Below, piece after piece: positions 46,156 to 55,513 of a stretch of 64,000 nucleotides of DNA. The stretch covers positions 124,001 to 188,000 of the forward strand of contig CANLNK010000007.1 of the NCBI GenBank assembly GCA_947492575.1, read 5' to 3'. The notes beneath the pieces are model-generated. The model was not told the origin of the DNA. It ran no database searches and was given only the letters and a program-made list of their open reading frames with translations. Both the position numbers and the translations under genes were made by a program. The stretch's first letter is position 1; each line of letters starts with the position of its first letter. The stretch comes from an uncultured Thalassotalea sp. (GTDB lineage: Bacteria; Pseudomonadota; Gammaproteobacteria; Enterobacterales; Alteromonadaceae).

Positions 46156-47919
46156 ATGTCAACGTCAAACGACATCGCAGAGGGTAGTGCGCAACGTCAG
46201 AGCTCACATGAGAATGACGAAAGTAATAAAGGCTTTGTGCGTGCTTTTTACATTGCTAATACCATGGAAATCTTTGAACGACTAGCTTGGTATGGCTTTT
46301 TCGCACTCTCTTCAATTTACATGACAACGCCAGTTAGCCAAGGCGGTGTGGGCTTTACTGATGGTCAGCGTGGTGCGCTCCAAGGGATCATCCCGTTCTT
46401 TTTATATTTACTGCCTGTATTTACAGGGGCGTTAGCTGACAGGTTTGGCTATCAGAAGATGTTCATTGTGTCGTTTGCCATCATGGCACCGAGTTACTAT
46501 TTGTTGGGACAAGCAACCTCGTTCTCCAGCTTCTTTATTACCTTTGCAATGGTTGCATTAGGCGCGGCGTGTTTTAAGCCGGTAGTCGTAGGCACCATAA
46601 CCCATGCCACTAATGATAGTAATCGAGGGTTGGGTTTCGGCATTTTTTATACCATGGTAAATATTGGTGGCTTTATTGGTCCTCTAGTCGCGGGTTATTT
46701 ACGTGCAATAAGCTGGGATGCGGTATTCTTGATGTCGTCTTTGTGGATTCTTCTAAATTTCATCCCTGTGATCTTCTTTTATAGGGAACCTAAGACACTC
46801 GAAAAAAGTAATGCCAGTATTCGTCAGGTGCTAGCTGAAGCTCAACAAGTGTTGGGTAACGGCCGTTTTGCGTTGGCAATATTCCCGTGTATTTTCATTT
46901 TGATGGCAGCAGGTGCCAGCTTTATAGATTACAGTACGGCGTTTATCCTGATTGCTGCATGGCTAGTGTTTAATCTGCTTTGGCAACGAATTTGTTCTGA
47001 AAATAACTCTAAGTGGTACCTAGAAAAAGCTAAGGTAAGCAACAAGCCTTTTGCACTTTATTTATTGCTGTTGACTGGCTTTTGGGCAGTCTACAACCAG
47101 CTGTTTTATACCATGCCATTGTATATTCGAGACTTTGTCGATACCCGTGACCTAGTCGCTTATATCTCCATATTCGGTGAAGGAGCAGTAAACTTTCTAG
47201 CGTCGGTAAATATTGAGCTACTTGCTGAAAAGCTTCAGGAATTTATTGTTGCTGGCGCGTCTGCTAGTGCTGTTGCCGCCGAACTTGTCCACCTTAAAGT
47301 ACTCGTGCCAATTGCAGATATTGAAGCTGCAATTTCACAAGTGGCTGCAGGCGCTCATTCTGGCTCTGGCTTAAATTCTGAAGAAGCGATGATACTTGCT
47401 CAGCAATGGGCTGACAGTTATCGCCAGATAAACCCTGAATACATCATCAACCTCGACTTCGCCGCTATAGTGGTTTGCCAAATAGCCGTTAGCTTAGTGT
47501 GCGCGCGTTTTAAAACTATCAATGTTTTGGTTGTCGGTGTGGCGATTTTCGCAATCGCTTGTTTGGTTGCGATTATTGCTAATGATATAGCCGCGGGCGG
47601 ACTTGCCGCTGTGCTCGCTGTGCTGATGATGGCTTTTGGCGAGATGGTGACTTCGCCAAAGTCACAAGAATATGTAGCGAGCATTGCACCTGATAACCAA
47701 GCTGCGCTTTACATGGGTTACTACTTTGTTTCTATGGCTTTGGGCTTCTTGTTTGCGGGCTTACTGTCGGGATGGGGCTATGGAGAGGTTGCTAAAAACC
47801 AAAACAACCCAGCGTTAATGTGGGTAATTTTTGCAGCATTGGGTTTAGTTACTAGTATCGGGTTGCTTTGGTTTAATCGTTATTATTTGGCCCGTAATAA
47901 ATTCGAGGCTAGTAATTAG
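46156..47919 (+). CDS. POT/PTR2-family proton-coupled peptide transporter
   Basis: A 587-residue major-facilitator-fold transporter. TM1 carries the POT proton-coupling motif E-x-x-E-R (E38-IF-E41-R42, in MEIFERLAWYGFF), and a later segment has the PTR2 signature FYTMVNIGGFIGP (about 168–180). About 12–14 membrane helices are present. POT proteins import di- and tripeptides with protons. An unusual hydrophilic insert of roughly 95 residues (about 335–430, with ASASAVAAELVHLKVL…AAISQVAAG…) lies between two helices in the second half. It begins a unit with the Pyr2C-reductase-like gene and aminopeptidase P, which suggests Pro/Hyp-containing peptides as cargo (inferred). Confidence 0.85.
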   Translation: MSTSNDIAEGSAQRQSSHENDESNKGFVRAFYIANTMEIFERLAWYGFFALSSIYMTTPVSQGGVGFTDGQRGALQGIIPFFLYLLPVFTGALADRFGYQKMFIVSFAIMAPSYYLLGQATSFSSFFITFAMVALGAACFKPVVVGTITHATNDSNRGLGFGIFYTMVNIGGFIGPLVAGYLRAISWDAVFLMSSLWILLNFIPVIFFYREPKTLEKSNASIRQVLAEAQQVLGNGRFALAIFPCIFILMAAGASFIDYSTAFILIAAWLVFNLLWQRICSENNSKWYLEKAKVSNKPFALYLLLLTGFWAVYNQLFYTMPLYIRDFVDTRDLVAYISIFGEGAVNFLASVNIELLAEKLQEFIVAGASASAVAAELVHLKVLVPIADIEAAISQVAAGAHSGSGLNSEEAMILAQQWADSYRQINPEYIINLDFAAIVVCQIAVSLVCARFKTINVLVVGVAIFAIACLVAIIANDIAAGGLAAVLAVLMMAFGEMVTSPKSQEYVASIAPDNQAALYMGYYFVSMALGFLFAGLLSGWGYGEVAKNQNNPALMWVIFAALGLVTSIGLLWFNRYYLARNKFEASN

Positions 47920-47982
47920 TCAGCTCAAATTTAGAAGCCTTAGTTCAGGTTTCTGTTTAGATATTGGCATAGCTTAAATATC

Positions 47983-48010
47983 GATAACCTAGAATACAGT
48001 CTGGGTTATC
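47983..48010 (+). other. Hairpin between transporter and reductase genes
   Basis: GATAACC (47983–47989) and GGTTATC (48004–48010), with inner AGA/TCT, form a stem in the 135-bp gap. It has no T-run; it may be an mRNA-processing or attenuation element within the unit. Confidence 0.4.
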
Positions 48011-48054
48011 CAGTTTAAAAATCGTTTAGTTAAGTAGAGTTAAGAGAACGTTTA

Positions 48055-49011
48055 GTGAATAATTTTGTTAGTGCTGAGCAAATCAATCAGCTGTTATCTC
48101 CCATTGCCTTAGTCGATAAATTGCAACTGGCGTTTGCCAGTGACATCACCACACCATTGCGGCAGCACTTTGATATCCCAAATCCTTATGCTGAACGAGA
48201 GACAACGTTGTTGATGATGCCGTCTTGGCATGCTGGCGAGGATATTGGGGTCAAGTTGGTAACAGTTGTCCCTGATAGCTATCGATACGATTTACCTTCT
48301 ATCCAAGGTGTTTACGTGCTGATTGACGCGGTCAAAGGCAGTGTTAAATCGATAATGGATGCACCAGCGTTAACTGCCAAACGCACCGCCGCAGCATCTG
48401 CGCTTGCCAGTCGCTTTATGTCTCGTGAAGATGCCAGTGTACTTACTATGGTTGGAACAGGAACACTAGCGCCTGAATTAATTAAAGCACATTGCGCTGT
48501 ACGCCCAATCAAGCAAGTCAATATCTGGGGAAGAAAAACAGAAAAGGCAGAGCAACTAAAAAACAGTTTATCGAATGTTTTGGATGTTGAATTAAATGTT
48601 ATCGAAGACCTTTCACACGCAGTTAAAGTTGCCGATATTATTTCCTGTGCGACTTTGTCACAAACGCCGTTGATAAAAGGCGCTTGGTTACAAGCTGGGC
48701 AACATTTAGATTTAGTGGGGGCATATCGTCCTGATATGCGAGAAGCAGACGACGACTGCATTTTAAAGAGTCACATTGTTGTCGATAACTATCAAGGTGC
48801 GTTTAAGGAAACAGGTGATATTAAAATGCCGCTTGATGCCGGTATATTGCAACGTGAAAAAATAGTCGCGGATTTATTTGAGCTTTGTCGCAAAGAACGA
48901 GTATTCACTCGTAACCGTCAGGATATTAGCTTGTTCAAGTCAGTAGGGCATGCTTTAGAAGACCTCGCGGCAGCCCAGCTTGTACTCGAAAGTATCAATA
49001 ATCAAATTTAA
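48055..49011 (+). CDS. Ornithine cyclodeaminase-family protein, probable delta1-pyrroline-2-carboxylate reductase
   Basis: A 318-residue OCD/mu-crystallin-family oxidoreductase. The family core is seen in GVKLVTVVPDSYRYDLPSIQGVYVLIDA, MDAPALTAKRTAAASALASRFMSRED, the Rossmann segment TMVGTGTLAPELIKAH…VNIWGRK and VDNYQGAFKETGDI. Many members next to hydroxyproline genes reduce delta1-pyrroline-2-carboxylate to L-proline rather than cyclising ornithine. That activity is favoured here because a trans-3-hydroxyproline dehydratase, whose product is this substrate, lies about 8 kb away under a shared operator, and aminopeptidase P follows directly. The start is GTG 48055 with AAGAGA upstream; the stop overlaps the next start (TAATG). 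Confidence 0.82.
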   Translation: MNNFVSAEQINQLLSPIALVDKLQLAFASDITTPLRQHFDIPNPYAERETTLLMMPSWHAGEDIGVKLVTVVPDSYRYDLPSIQGVYVLIDAVKGSVKSIMDAPALTAKRTAAASALASRFMSREDASVLTMVGTGTLAPELIKAHCAVRPIKQVNIWGRKTEKAEQLKNSLSNVLDVELNVIEDLSHAVKVADIISCATLSQTPLIKGAWLQAGQHLDLVGAYRPDMREADDDCILKSHIVVDNYQGAFKETGDIKMPLDAGILQREKIVADLFELCRKERVFTRNRQDISLFKSVGHALEDLAAAQLVLESINNQI

Positions 49012-50342
49012 TGGGGCAAATGATGACTAATCTACCAGATAAGGCTGTGTATAAAGCGAGACGAGATCGTTTGTTTGAACAGCTCCCAGACGGCAGTGTC
49101 GTCTTACTTGTCGGTAATCGAGAGCAAGTGAGAAACAAGAATATCACGTATCCTTTTCGCCAAGATCACGACTTTTATTATTTAACCGGTTACGCAGAGC
49201 CAGATGCGGTTGCCGTGCTTAGACCAAATTGCGAACAACCCTTTATACTTTTCAACCAGCCTAAAGATGAATACCATGAAGTCTGGTTTGCTGGTCGTGC
49301 TGGCCAAGAGGGAGCTGTAAACCTTTATGGGGCTGATGCGGCGTATGATATCGCCGAATTAGAGTCTAGATTGCCGGCATTATTTGGTGAACGGCCATAT
49401 GTATTTTATTCAGACGAACTTGGACGATTTAATCACCGCATCTTTGATTGGCTGGCTTGCCAACGAAAAAGCGCCAAATTTGATGAAGTGAAATCGTTTA
49501 AGCACTTGATGAACGTACTTCCTCGAACACAGAACATGCGCCGTGTGAAAGATGAACATGAGATTGGTTTGTTAAGAAAAGCGATTGAGGCGTCAGTATC
49601 TGGACATCGACATTTAATGCGACTTTGCCAACCTGGGCAAACAGAACAAGCTTTAACTGGCGAGTTTTTTAATCATGTGAGTCAATTTGGGTGCAGTGAT
49701 GTTGGCTATCCAACAATTATGGCGGCGGGGAACAATGCTTGCTGCTTACACTACTCAGAAAACCACGATGTTTTACAAAATGGCCAAATGCTGTTGGTTG
49801 ATGCGGGCGGTGATTATCAATACTACACAGCAGACATTACCAGAACCTATCCCGTAAATGGAAAGTTCTCCCCTGAGCAACGAGATATCTACCAATTGGT
49901 ACTGGCTTCACTAGATGCGGCCATCGAAACAGTAAAACCCGGCGTTTCGTGGAATAGCATGTATCCAGCTGCAATGGCAGTTCTCGCTCAAGGGTTATTG
50001 GACCTTGATATATTGTCGGGGAGTTTTGATCAAGTGATGGAACAGGAGCTTTATAAGCCATTTACCCTGCATAAAACTGGTCACTGGCTGGGGCTAGATG
50101 TACATGATGTTGGTGCCTACCACGATGATAATGGCAACTGGGTTACACTTGAGCCGAACATGGTATTCACCATAGAACCCGGGCTTTATTTCCCTGAGCA
50201 TAGTAAAAATGTTGACTCTCGTTGGCGAGGCATGGGAGTGCGGTTAGAAGACGATATTCTGGTTACGCCATCAGGTTACGAAAACTTGTCTGTTGGTGCA
50301 CCGCGTTCTATTAGTGATATTGAAGCGTTAATGGCTAAATAA
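49011..50342 (+). CDS. pepP: Xaa-Pro aminopeptidase (aminopeptidase P)
   Basis: A 443-residue M24 metallopeptidase that removes any N-terminal residue preceding proline. The N-terminal domain (about 10–160) is followed by the pita-bread domain with Mn ligands in LLVDAGGDYQYYTADITRTYP (two Asp), HKTGHWLGLDVHDVG (His), FTIEPGLY (Glu) and VRLEDDILV (Glu). ATG 49011 overlaps the reductase stop; ATGs at 49020 and 49023 are alternatives with GGGG upstream. This may be a second copy dedicated to peptides such as those from collagen, as the usual pepP is commonly next to ubiH. Confidence 0.92.
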   Translation: MGQMMTNLPDKAVYKARRDRLFEQLPDGSVVLLVGNREQVRNKNITYPFRQDHDFYYLTGYAEPDAVAVLRPNCEQPFILFNQPKDEYHEVWFAGRAGQEGAVNLYGADAAYDIAELESRLPALFGERPYVFYSDELGRFNHRIFDWLACQRKSAKFDEVKSFKHLMNVLPRTQNMRRVKDEHEIGLLRKAIEASVSGHRHLMRLCQPGQTEQALTGEFFNHVSQFGCSDVGYPTIMAAGNNACCLHYSENHDVLQNGQMLLVDAGGDYQYYTADITRTYPVNGKFSPEQRDIYQLVLASLDAAIETVKPGVSWNSMYPAAMAVLAQGLLDLDILSGSFDQVMEQELYKPFTLHKTGHWLGLDVHDVGAYHDDNGNWVTLEPNMVFTIEPGLYFPEHSKNVDSRWRGMGVRLEDDILVTPSGYENLSVGAPRSISDIEALMAK

Positions 50343-50559
50343 CGAAATCAAGGTTAAGAAGATAGAATGAGTTGTATGCAGGTTAGATGAGTACACTTAT
50401 CCGAACACATATATCTGAATAAGTCTTAACTTGATCTGCCAACTTTGATCTCTGGAGCTGAATCACATCTGACAGTGAATTGTCGGTTTTTATTGCGAGT
50501 TCAGCTAATTTCTAAAAAAGTACAATTAATATAAGAACAGAGGCATGTGTTTATTAATT

Positions 50560-51672
50560 TTAGTCGACCTTTATTGCTGGAATATACTGCATATCTAAGC
50601 CAACATATTTAGGTCCAAACGCTTCAATTCCTCTTTCAGTTTGAAATTCTTTAGGGGCGGGTAAAACGACAATAGCCACTTGCCTTCCTTTTACTAAATT
50701 TGGATTGGTCACAGGTACTTTGACATCCATGTCTAAACAACAAATTAAGTCGGGAATAGTGACATCAACTTCACCATCAATGTAGCTCACTAGATTTTCG
50801 TTTTTAACTTCAACTCGATAGTTTTGATTTTCAAATTCACCTATACCTTGGATAACAAACTGCCCTAATGTAAAACCGTCTAAGGTTTCAAATGAAAACT
50901 CACTAATAGTACCTCTAAAGCGAACTTCTCCTTTACCATGCTTAGCAACTTCGTCAGCAATATCTAAAGATTGTTCTCTTGCTTGTCTATATGCCTGTCC
51001 TATAGCCAACGCTTTACTTATCGTACCTTTAATAACTGCGTGTTTTAGTTCACTGATCGCCATCGCATGATCAATCGCTGCTATATCATTACGACTGACC
51101 ATAGATAAAGCTCTGACAACCGCTTCTGCTCGCCGATCATCTTTAATATTTTCGCAGATAAAGCACTCGCCAAATTCATTAGCCGTAACAATTGGTGCAG
51201 CATCTAAGCTATTAAAGTAGTACGTTGAATGCGTTATTTCAGGTACTGCTCTTCCCGCGGGATCTGCATCGATAATATAGCCACCAAACATTGCGGCTAA
51301 ATAGAACGAAATAGCTGTATTTGAGCCACCTAACTCACAACAAATTGTCCCGAAAAAATCATCACCTGAATATGCGGTTAAACGCTTATATGCAGTCATT
51401 ATTGCTGGCTCATTACTTTGAGCTAGCCCTTTATATTGCATTTCTTCCTCTTCAGAAAGTGGCGAAAGAGCACCAAGCATATAAGGGGTGCAAACTTTTG
51501 CGTTATCAGGTGCTTCATCGATACTAACAAGTTTAAATGATTTACCTGCAGCGTAAGCTTTATCTATATAATCAAAACCTTCATCTAATTCGCCACCCCC
51601 ACCGGTGCCTAAAATCGCGCAGCCATATAAAATATCGCTAATATCCTGACGGCTTAATTCAGTTACTTTCAT
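50560..51672 (-). CDS. DUF917 family protein (S-methyl-thiohydantoin desulfurase-like)
   Basis: A 370-residue DUF917 protein. The N-terminal domain has ILYGCAILGTGGGGELDEGFDYI and VCTPYMLGALSPLSEEEEM; CCELGGSNTAISFYLAAMFGGYIIDADPAGRAVPEI is the conserved centre, followed by a C-terminal beta domain (about 240–350). The family includes the S-methyl thiohydantoin desulfurase known from ergothioneine-type catabolism, but most members are uncharacterised and often sit with hydantoinases and NCS1 permeases. Here it is last in a same-strand series with an NCS1 permease and a TonB receptor. Local AT content is high. A thiohydantoin or hydantoin-like substrate is inference only. Confidence 0.82.
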   Translation of the reverse strand: MKVTELSRQDISDILYGCAILGTGGGGELDEGFDYIDKAYAAGKSFKLVSIDEAPDNAKVCTPYMLGALSPLSEEEEMQYKGLAQSNEPAIMTAYKRLTAYSGDDFFGTICCELGGSNTAISFYLAAMFGGYIIDADPAGRAVPEITHSTYYFNSLDAAPIVTANEFGECFICENIKDDRRAEAVVRALSMVSRNDIAAIDHAMAISELKHAVIKGTISKALAIGQAYRQAREQSLDIADEVAKHGKGEVRFRGTISEFSFETLDGFTLGQFVIQGIGEFENQNYRVEVKNENLVSYIDGEVDVTIPDLICCLDMDVKVPVTNPNLVKGRQVAIVVLPAPKEFQTERGIEAFGPKYVGLDMQYIPAIKVD

Positions 51673-51800
51673 TGGACTTCCTATTTCTACGCCAATTATT
51701 TGTTATTAAAAATGATAAAGAATGTATGGAAATTAAAATTTTGGCTTTTTGGCCTAGAACAAAATAATTTCCGTTTTTAAGTAAGACAAAAAAAGAATCA

Positions 51801-53081
51801 TCATCTTGTTTTGAATCTATGAACTAATAAATAATAAATTGCCGAAGAAATGATTATGGCATCGAAAACCTCAATGCTCGTTAAGGTAAAAAAGCCTTGG
51901 TTAACGGATAACGAACTTAAAATACCAAAGCCCCAGGCAGTCAAGGCAATTATATTTACCTTATTACCTCGCTCCAATTCATGAGGCTGGTATGCGACTT
52001 GATTTCGAACAAAAAAATAGTCTACGACATAAATAGCGGCTACAGGGGTGAAAACAATAGATAAGCTAAATAAGAAGTCGGTAAAGTTATCGAGCAAATT
52101 AAAGGAAGCTACTACAGTGCCGGCAATACCCAAAACAATAACTAAATTTCGTTTTTTCCACTTCATGTTAATGGCATTTGCACCCAATGCTGCACTATAT
52201 AGATTGACAACATTTGTAATGAAGCTTGCTGAAATAAGAAGAAAAAAGGCCAGATAACCTAGGCCAAGCATGAGCATGATTGACAAAATATCGTCATTTG
52301 AAACCGCAACGCCAGCAATTGCAGAGATGACATAAACAAAACTACTTATCCCTAGAAAGGGTAAAAAAGAGGCGGTTATCGCATCTCTGGATGTTTTTGC
52401 AAAACGCGAAAAATCGGGCATCAAAACAACACTAACAATGAAGCTTCCTACAATAATTGATACTGCCTCACCAAATGACATAGGGGTTGATTGAGTTGGC
52501 TCAGCAATTACAAAATCAAAGCTAATACTCTGATAAAGCATATAAAAAAGTACCATGACCATGATAGGTACAAGGTAATTTGATAGCTTTTCAATTAAGT
52601 TAAAACCCCATATTGTTGCGATAGTGATTAACACACCAATCAAAGCTTCAACCAAGCTAAGTGATAACTCTACATCAATCGTCTGCTTACTTAATTGCTG
52701 CAAAGAAGTGCTGAATAAGTCGAGGTTAACGCTGTACCAACCGAGTAAAGCAAAAACAAACAAAGTGCTTATTAATGCAGCGCCATACTCACCAAAGACA
52801 AACTTAAGTGTAATGCAGGACGTATATCGATTTTTAGCACCGACAATACCAGTGAATGCACCTAGAATTGACAATATTAAACCGCCAATCAAAAAAGCAT
52901 GTATGCTGTGTAGTAAACCTAAAGCATTACCTACTTCTACTCCTGTTATTAATCCAGGAACCGAAAACGCTAAACTGCCGTTTATCATGCCAATGCTCAA
53001 GCCGCCAGTTGTAGCAGATTCGGGAACCTTTGTGGTGGCATAGTCTTGTGAGTTGACGGTGAATTCTTGTTGATTTGACAT
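51801..53081 (-). CDS. NCS1-family (cytosine/hydantoin-type) permease
   Basis: A 426-residue protein with 12 predicted membrane helices. GGLSIGMINGSLAFSVPGLITGVEVGNALG and GAKNRYTSCITLKFVFGEYGAALISTLF resemble the first helices and loop of CodB/Mhp1-type transporters. NCS1 proteins move cytosine, purines, allantoin or hydantoins with Na+ or H+. The substrate cannot be fixed from sequence; the DUF917 neighbour suggests a heterocycle. A terminator lies in the 88-bp gap behind the TonB receptor gene, so its expression may be reduced or have its own promoter. No strong ribosome binding site was seen. Confidence 0.85.
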   Translation of the reverse strand: MSNQQEFTVNSQDYATTKVPESATTGGLSIGMINGSLAFSVPGLITGVEVGNALGLLHSIHAFLIGGLILSILGAFTGIVGAKNRYTSCITLKFVFGEYGAALISTLFVFALLGWYSVNLDLFSTSLQQLSKQTIDVELSLSLVEALIGVLITIATIWGFNLIEKLSNYLVPIMVMVLFYMLYQSISFDFVIAEPTQSTPMSFGEAVSIIVGSFIVSVVLMPDFSRFAKTSRDAITASFLPFLGISSFVYVISAIAGVAVSNDDILSIMLMLGLGYLAFFLLISASFITNVVNLYSAALGANAINMKWKKRNLVIVLGIAGTVVASFNLLDNFTDFLFSLSIVFTPVAAIYVVDYFFVRNQVAYQPHELERGNKVNIIALTAWGFGILSSLSVNQGFFTLTSIEVFDAIIISSAIYYLLVHRFKTR

Positions 53082-53091
53082 AATTGCTCTT

Positions 53092-53130
53092 AAAAAAAGA
53101 CCCTATCTTTAATACATTAAGAATAGGGCC
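53092..53130 (-). terminator. Terminator between TonB receptor and NCS1 permease genes
   Basis: On the minus strand CCCTAT…ATAGGG with an AT-rich middle (one mismatch) is followed by GTC and seven T. It stands after the receptor and before the permease, implying partial termination inside the cassette or separate promoters. Confidence 0.75.
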
Positions 53131-53169
53131 TAAAGGTTGTTAACTGTTCAGCAGTTTTTGATTAGACGA

Positions 53170-55320
53170 TTAGAAAGAATACTTAACTTCAATACCATAA
53201 GTGCGAGGTTTATTGGGTTGACGTGCATATTCTGTAACTCCATCTCCGAAGAAGAAAATATCCTCAATAGCACGTTCATTAGTTAGGTTCTTGGCATACA
53301 ATTGTACTTGCCACTCTTCTGAGCTAAGTGACATAGTGGCGTTCAATAACGTATAAGCATCAGCCTCTAAATCTGGCGATTCGATATCATAATATTTAGG
53401 TCCAATAACTTGTATATCTGCGCGGGAATTTAACGACCAGTTATCATTGATTTCGGTATAGTGATTTAATGTTACGCCTAAATTATAGTCTGCCACATAA
53501 ACCTGAGAATGGCCTTCAAGTTCTGGTCTGCCCTCAAATCTTTCGATTTCTGAATCTAACCATCCAGCATTTAGCTGCACATCAAAATCATCAGTAACGG
53601 CATAAGCCAGTTCAAACTCGATACCTTGGATAAACACTTCATCCATAGCGATATTTTCAAGCGTAAATGTATCGACATTGAACTGAGTCATTTGAGCGTC
53701 CTCTTGCTCAATTGCAAATAAGGCACCGTTAAACGTGATTCTTTGATCAAGAAATGACGTTTTAAAACCTAACTCATAACTGTCTGACACTTCTTTATCA
53801 AACGTTCTACTTATCCCTTCTGCGGGCTCATTGAATCCGCCGCTTCTAAAGCCTTTTGAATAACCTACATAAGTTAAGAGTGTTTCAGACGCTTGATAGG
53901 CGACAGTAACTTTCGGCTGCCATTGAGAGAAATCTTTTTTAGCGAACGTATCAGTCTTAAAGTTCGGATCAAATGACTCTCTTGCATCGTGGTCATAACG
54001 AAGAGCACCGGTGATCTCAAGGCGGTTAGTAATATCATAGTTTACTTGACCAGCTAAGCCCCAGGCCTTGCTACTATTAATATCTGCAATTGTTAAGTAA
54101 ATAAGATCCTCGGTAAAGTCTTTACGTTTCAAAGGTACATCGCCAAAAAAGTCATCATAAAAATTGATGGTATTGTCACGTTCCTTATCTTGATAAAATG
54201 CTGATACTGCCCAACGAATATCTGTATCATCTTTTGAAGTCAAACGAGATTCGATTGTTAGTGACTCAACATTAAATAAGCCTTCTGTACCGAAAGGCGC
54301 ACGTAAAATCCAACCATTTTCTTCTTCAAACGTTGGGTCAGCAGAGTAATCACCATCATAAAAGTGCTCATTCTCTGATTCATTGTATGCGGTAATAAAA
54401 TCTAACGTCGCTTGGTCAAATTCATGGGAGATTTTGACACTTAAATCGATAACATCACGTTGGTCGTTATTATCAATATTTTGTGAAGTTTCAATGTCGA
54501 ATTCTTCAGCTTCATCAAAACTAACCCCTTGATAATAAGCAAAACCAGCATCACTAGAAGTAAAGCGGCCTTTAAATGCAATACTAGTGTCTTCAGATGG
54601 TTCGAAATATAGCTGACCAAATACAGACGATTCATCCAAATAATCAGCCTGTTTATTTAAAAACTCATTATCGATTAAACCATCTGTGCTTTTTATATAG
54701 CCACCAATACGGAAATACGCAGTATCTTCCTCATTCAAAGATCCCGAGATAACTCCATTTAACTGATAAGTATCACCATTAGCTATCGAACCTTTTATGC
54801 TGCCTTCAAGTTCTTCATAAGGTTGCTTGGTTGTCACTATAACTGCGCCACCTACAGCGCCTCGACCATATAATGCACCTTGTGCACCACGCATGACTTC
54901 AATGCGTTCAACATCAACAAGCTCTTGGTTTATGAATTCGATATCAGAAGCGGTTACACCATCCACAACAAAAGCTAGTGGAGGATCGCCCACTTGTGGT
55001 GTTATTAAACCTCGTATGTTAATACGAGCTAAACCAGGGCGAAAGTTATCAAGCATACTTAAATTAGGGGTAAGATTAGCAACATCTCTGAGGCTGCTAA
55101 TGCGAGCATTTTCAATGTCGTCACTACCAAATGCAGTAATAGAATCTGGAACTGATTGAATCGTTTCCATTCGTCCTCGAGCAGAAACCACAATAGTCTC
55201 TATTTCTTTTTCTTCCGCACTAGATGTGATTTCATTATCTTGTGCGGTTACGTTATATGACGTTGCTACAGCGACTGCTAATAACGACCGTGTAAATCTA
55301 GCTTTCATAAACTTGCTCAT
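53170..55320 (-). CDS. TonB-dependent outer-membrane receptor
   Basis: A 716-residue TonB-dependent receptor. Signal peptide about 1–26 (ending NVTAQ), TonB box EIETIVVSA (about 39–47), plug domain (about 55–165) with VPDSITAFGSDDIENARI, INIRGL, LAFVVDGV and VERIEVMRGAQGALYGRGAVGGAVIVTTKQ, and a 22-strand barrel ending in the terminal aromatic VKYSF. The pattern is like the siderophore/vitamin type common in marine Alteromonadales. Its ligand is unknown; its linkage with an NCS1 permease and DUF917 suggests a nitrogen heterocycle rather than iron, but this is not certain. It is divergent from the AsnC regulator. Confidence 0.92.
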   Translation of the reverse strand: MSKFMKARFTRSLLAVAVATSYNVTAQDNEITSSAEEKEIETIVVSARGRMETIQSVPDSITAFGSDDIENARISSLRDVANLTPNLSMLDNFRPGLARINIRGLITPQVGDPPLAFVVDGVTASDIEFINQELVDVERIEVMRGAQGALYGRGAVGGAVIVTTKQPYEELEGSIKGSIANGDTYQLNGVISGSLNEEDTAYFRIGGYIKSTDGLIDNEFLNKQADYLDESSVFGQLYFEPSEDTSIAFKGRFTSSDAGFAYYQGVSFDEAEEFDIETSQNIDNNDQRDVIDLSVKISHEFDQATLDFITAYNESENEHFYDGDYSADPTFEEENGWILRAPFGTEGLFNVESLTIESRLTSKDDTDIRWAVSAFYQDKERDNTINFYDDFFGDVPLKRKDFTEDLIYLTIADINSSKAWGLAGQVNYDITNRLEITGALRYDHDARESFDPNFKTDTFAKKDFSQWQPKVTVAYQASETLLTYVGYSKGFRSGGFNEPAEGISRTFDKEVSDSYELGFKTSFLDQRITFNGALFAIEQEDAQMTQFNVDTFTLENIAMDEVFIQGIEFELAYAVTDDFDVQLNAGWLDSEIERFEGRPELEGHSQVYVADYNLGVTLNHYTEINDNWSLNSRADIQVIGPKYYDIESPDLEADAYTLLNATMSLSSEEWQVQLYAKNLTNERAIEDIFFFGDGVTEYARQPNKPRTYGIEVKYSF

Positions 55321-55385
55321 TCTATCCCCTCAGATGGACTGCAATTAGTACCATAGGCTCATTTGTGCTGATGAAGCTATTGTCC

Positions 55386-55422
55386 ACTGTGAATTACAAA
55401 ATAATATTTTGTAATTCACAGT
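55386..55422. promoter_or_regulatory. Large perfect palindrome in the AsnC/TonB-receptor divergent region
   Basis: ACTGTGAATTACAAAAT (55386–55402), three-base spacer AAT, and its exact complement (55406–55422). It lies in the 193-bp gap between divergent genes, 66 bp from the receptor start and 92 bp from the regulator start. It is the likely operator of the neighbouring Lrp/AsnC-family protein. Confidence 0.7.
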
Positions 55423-55513
55423 AAAGCTAAAAATTATTTTCTGAATTTATTGCTTGTGCGGTAAATATATATACTTAAACTAAAAACATTAGAAATCCCT
55501 TATTAGCAAAAGT

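Noticed and set aside
48312-48761. 149-codon minus-strand frame inside the OCD-family gene
   Set aside because: It is antisense to a well-supported gene, Ser/Ala-rich, with no recognisable motif or ribosome binding site; a shadow frame.
48055-49011. True ornithine cyclodeaminase
   Set aside because: Possible by family name, but context with aminopeptidase P and the hydroxyproline dehydratase favours pyrroline-2-carboxylate reductase; no arginine/ornithine genes nearby.
52624-53043. 139-codon plus-strand frame inside the NCS1 permease
   Set aside because: Antisense to a membrane protein gene with clear family match; composition reflects the complement of hydrophobic codons.
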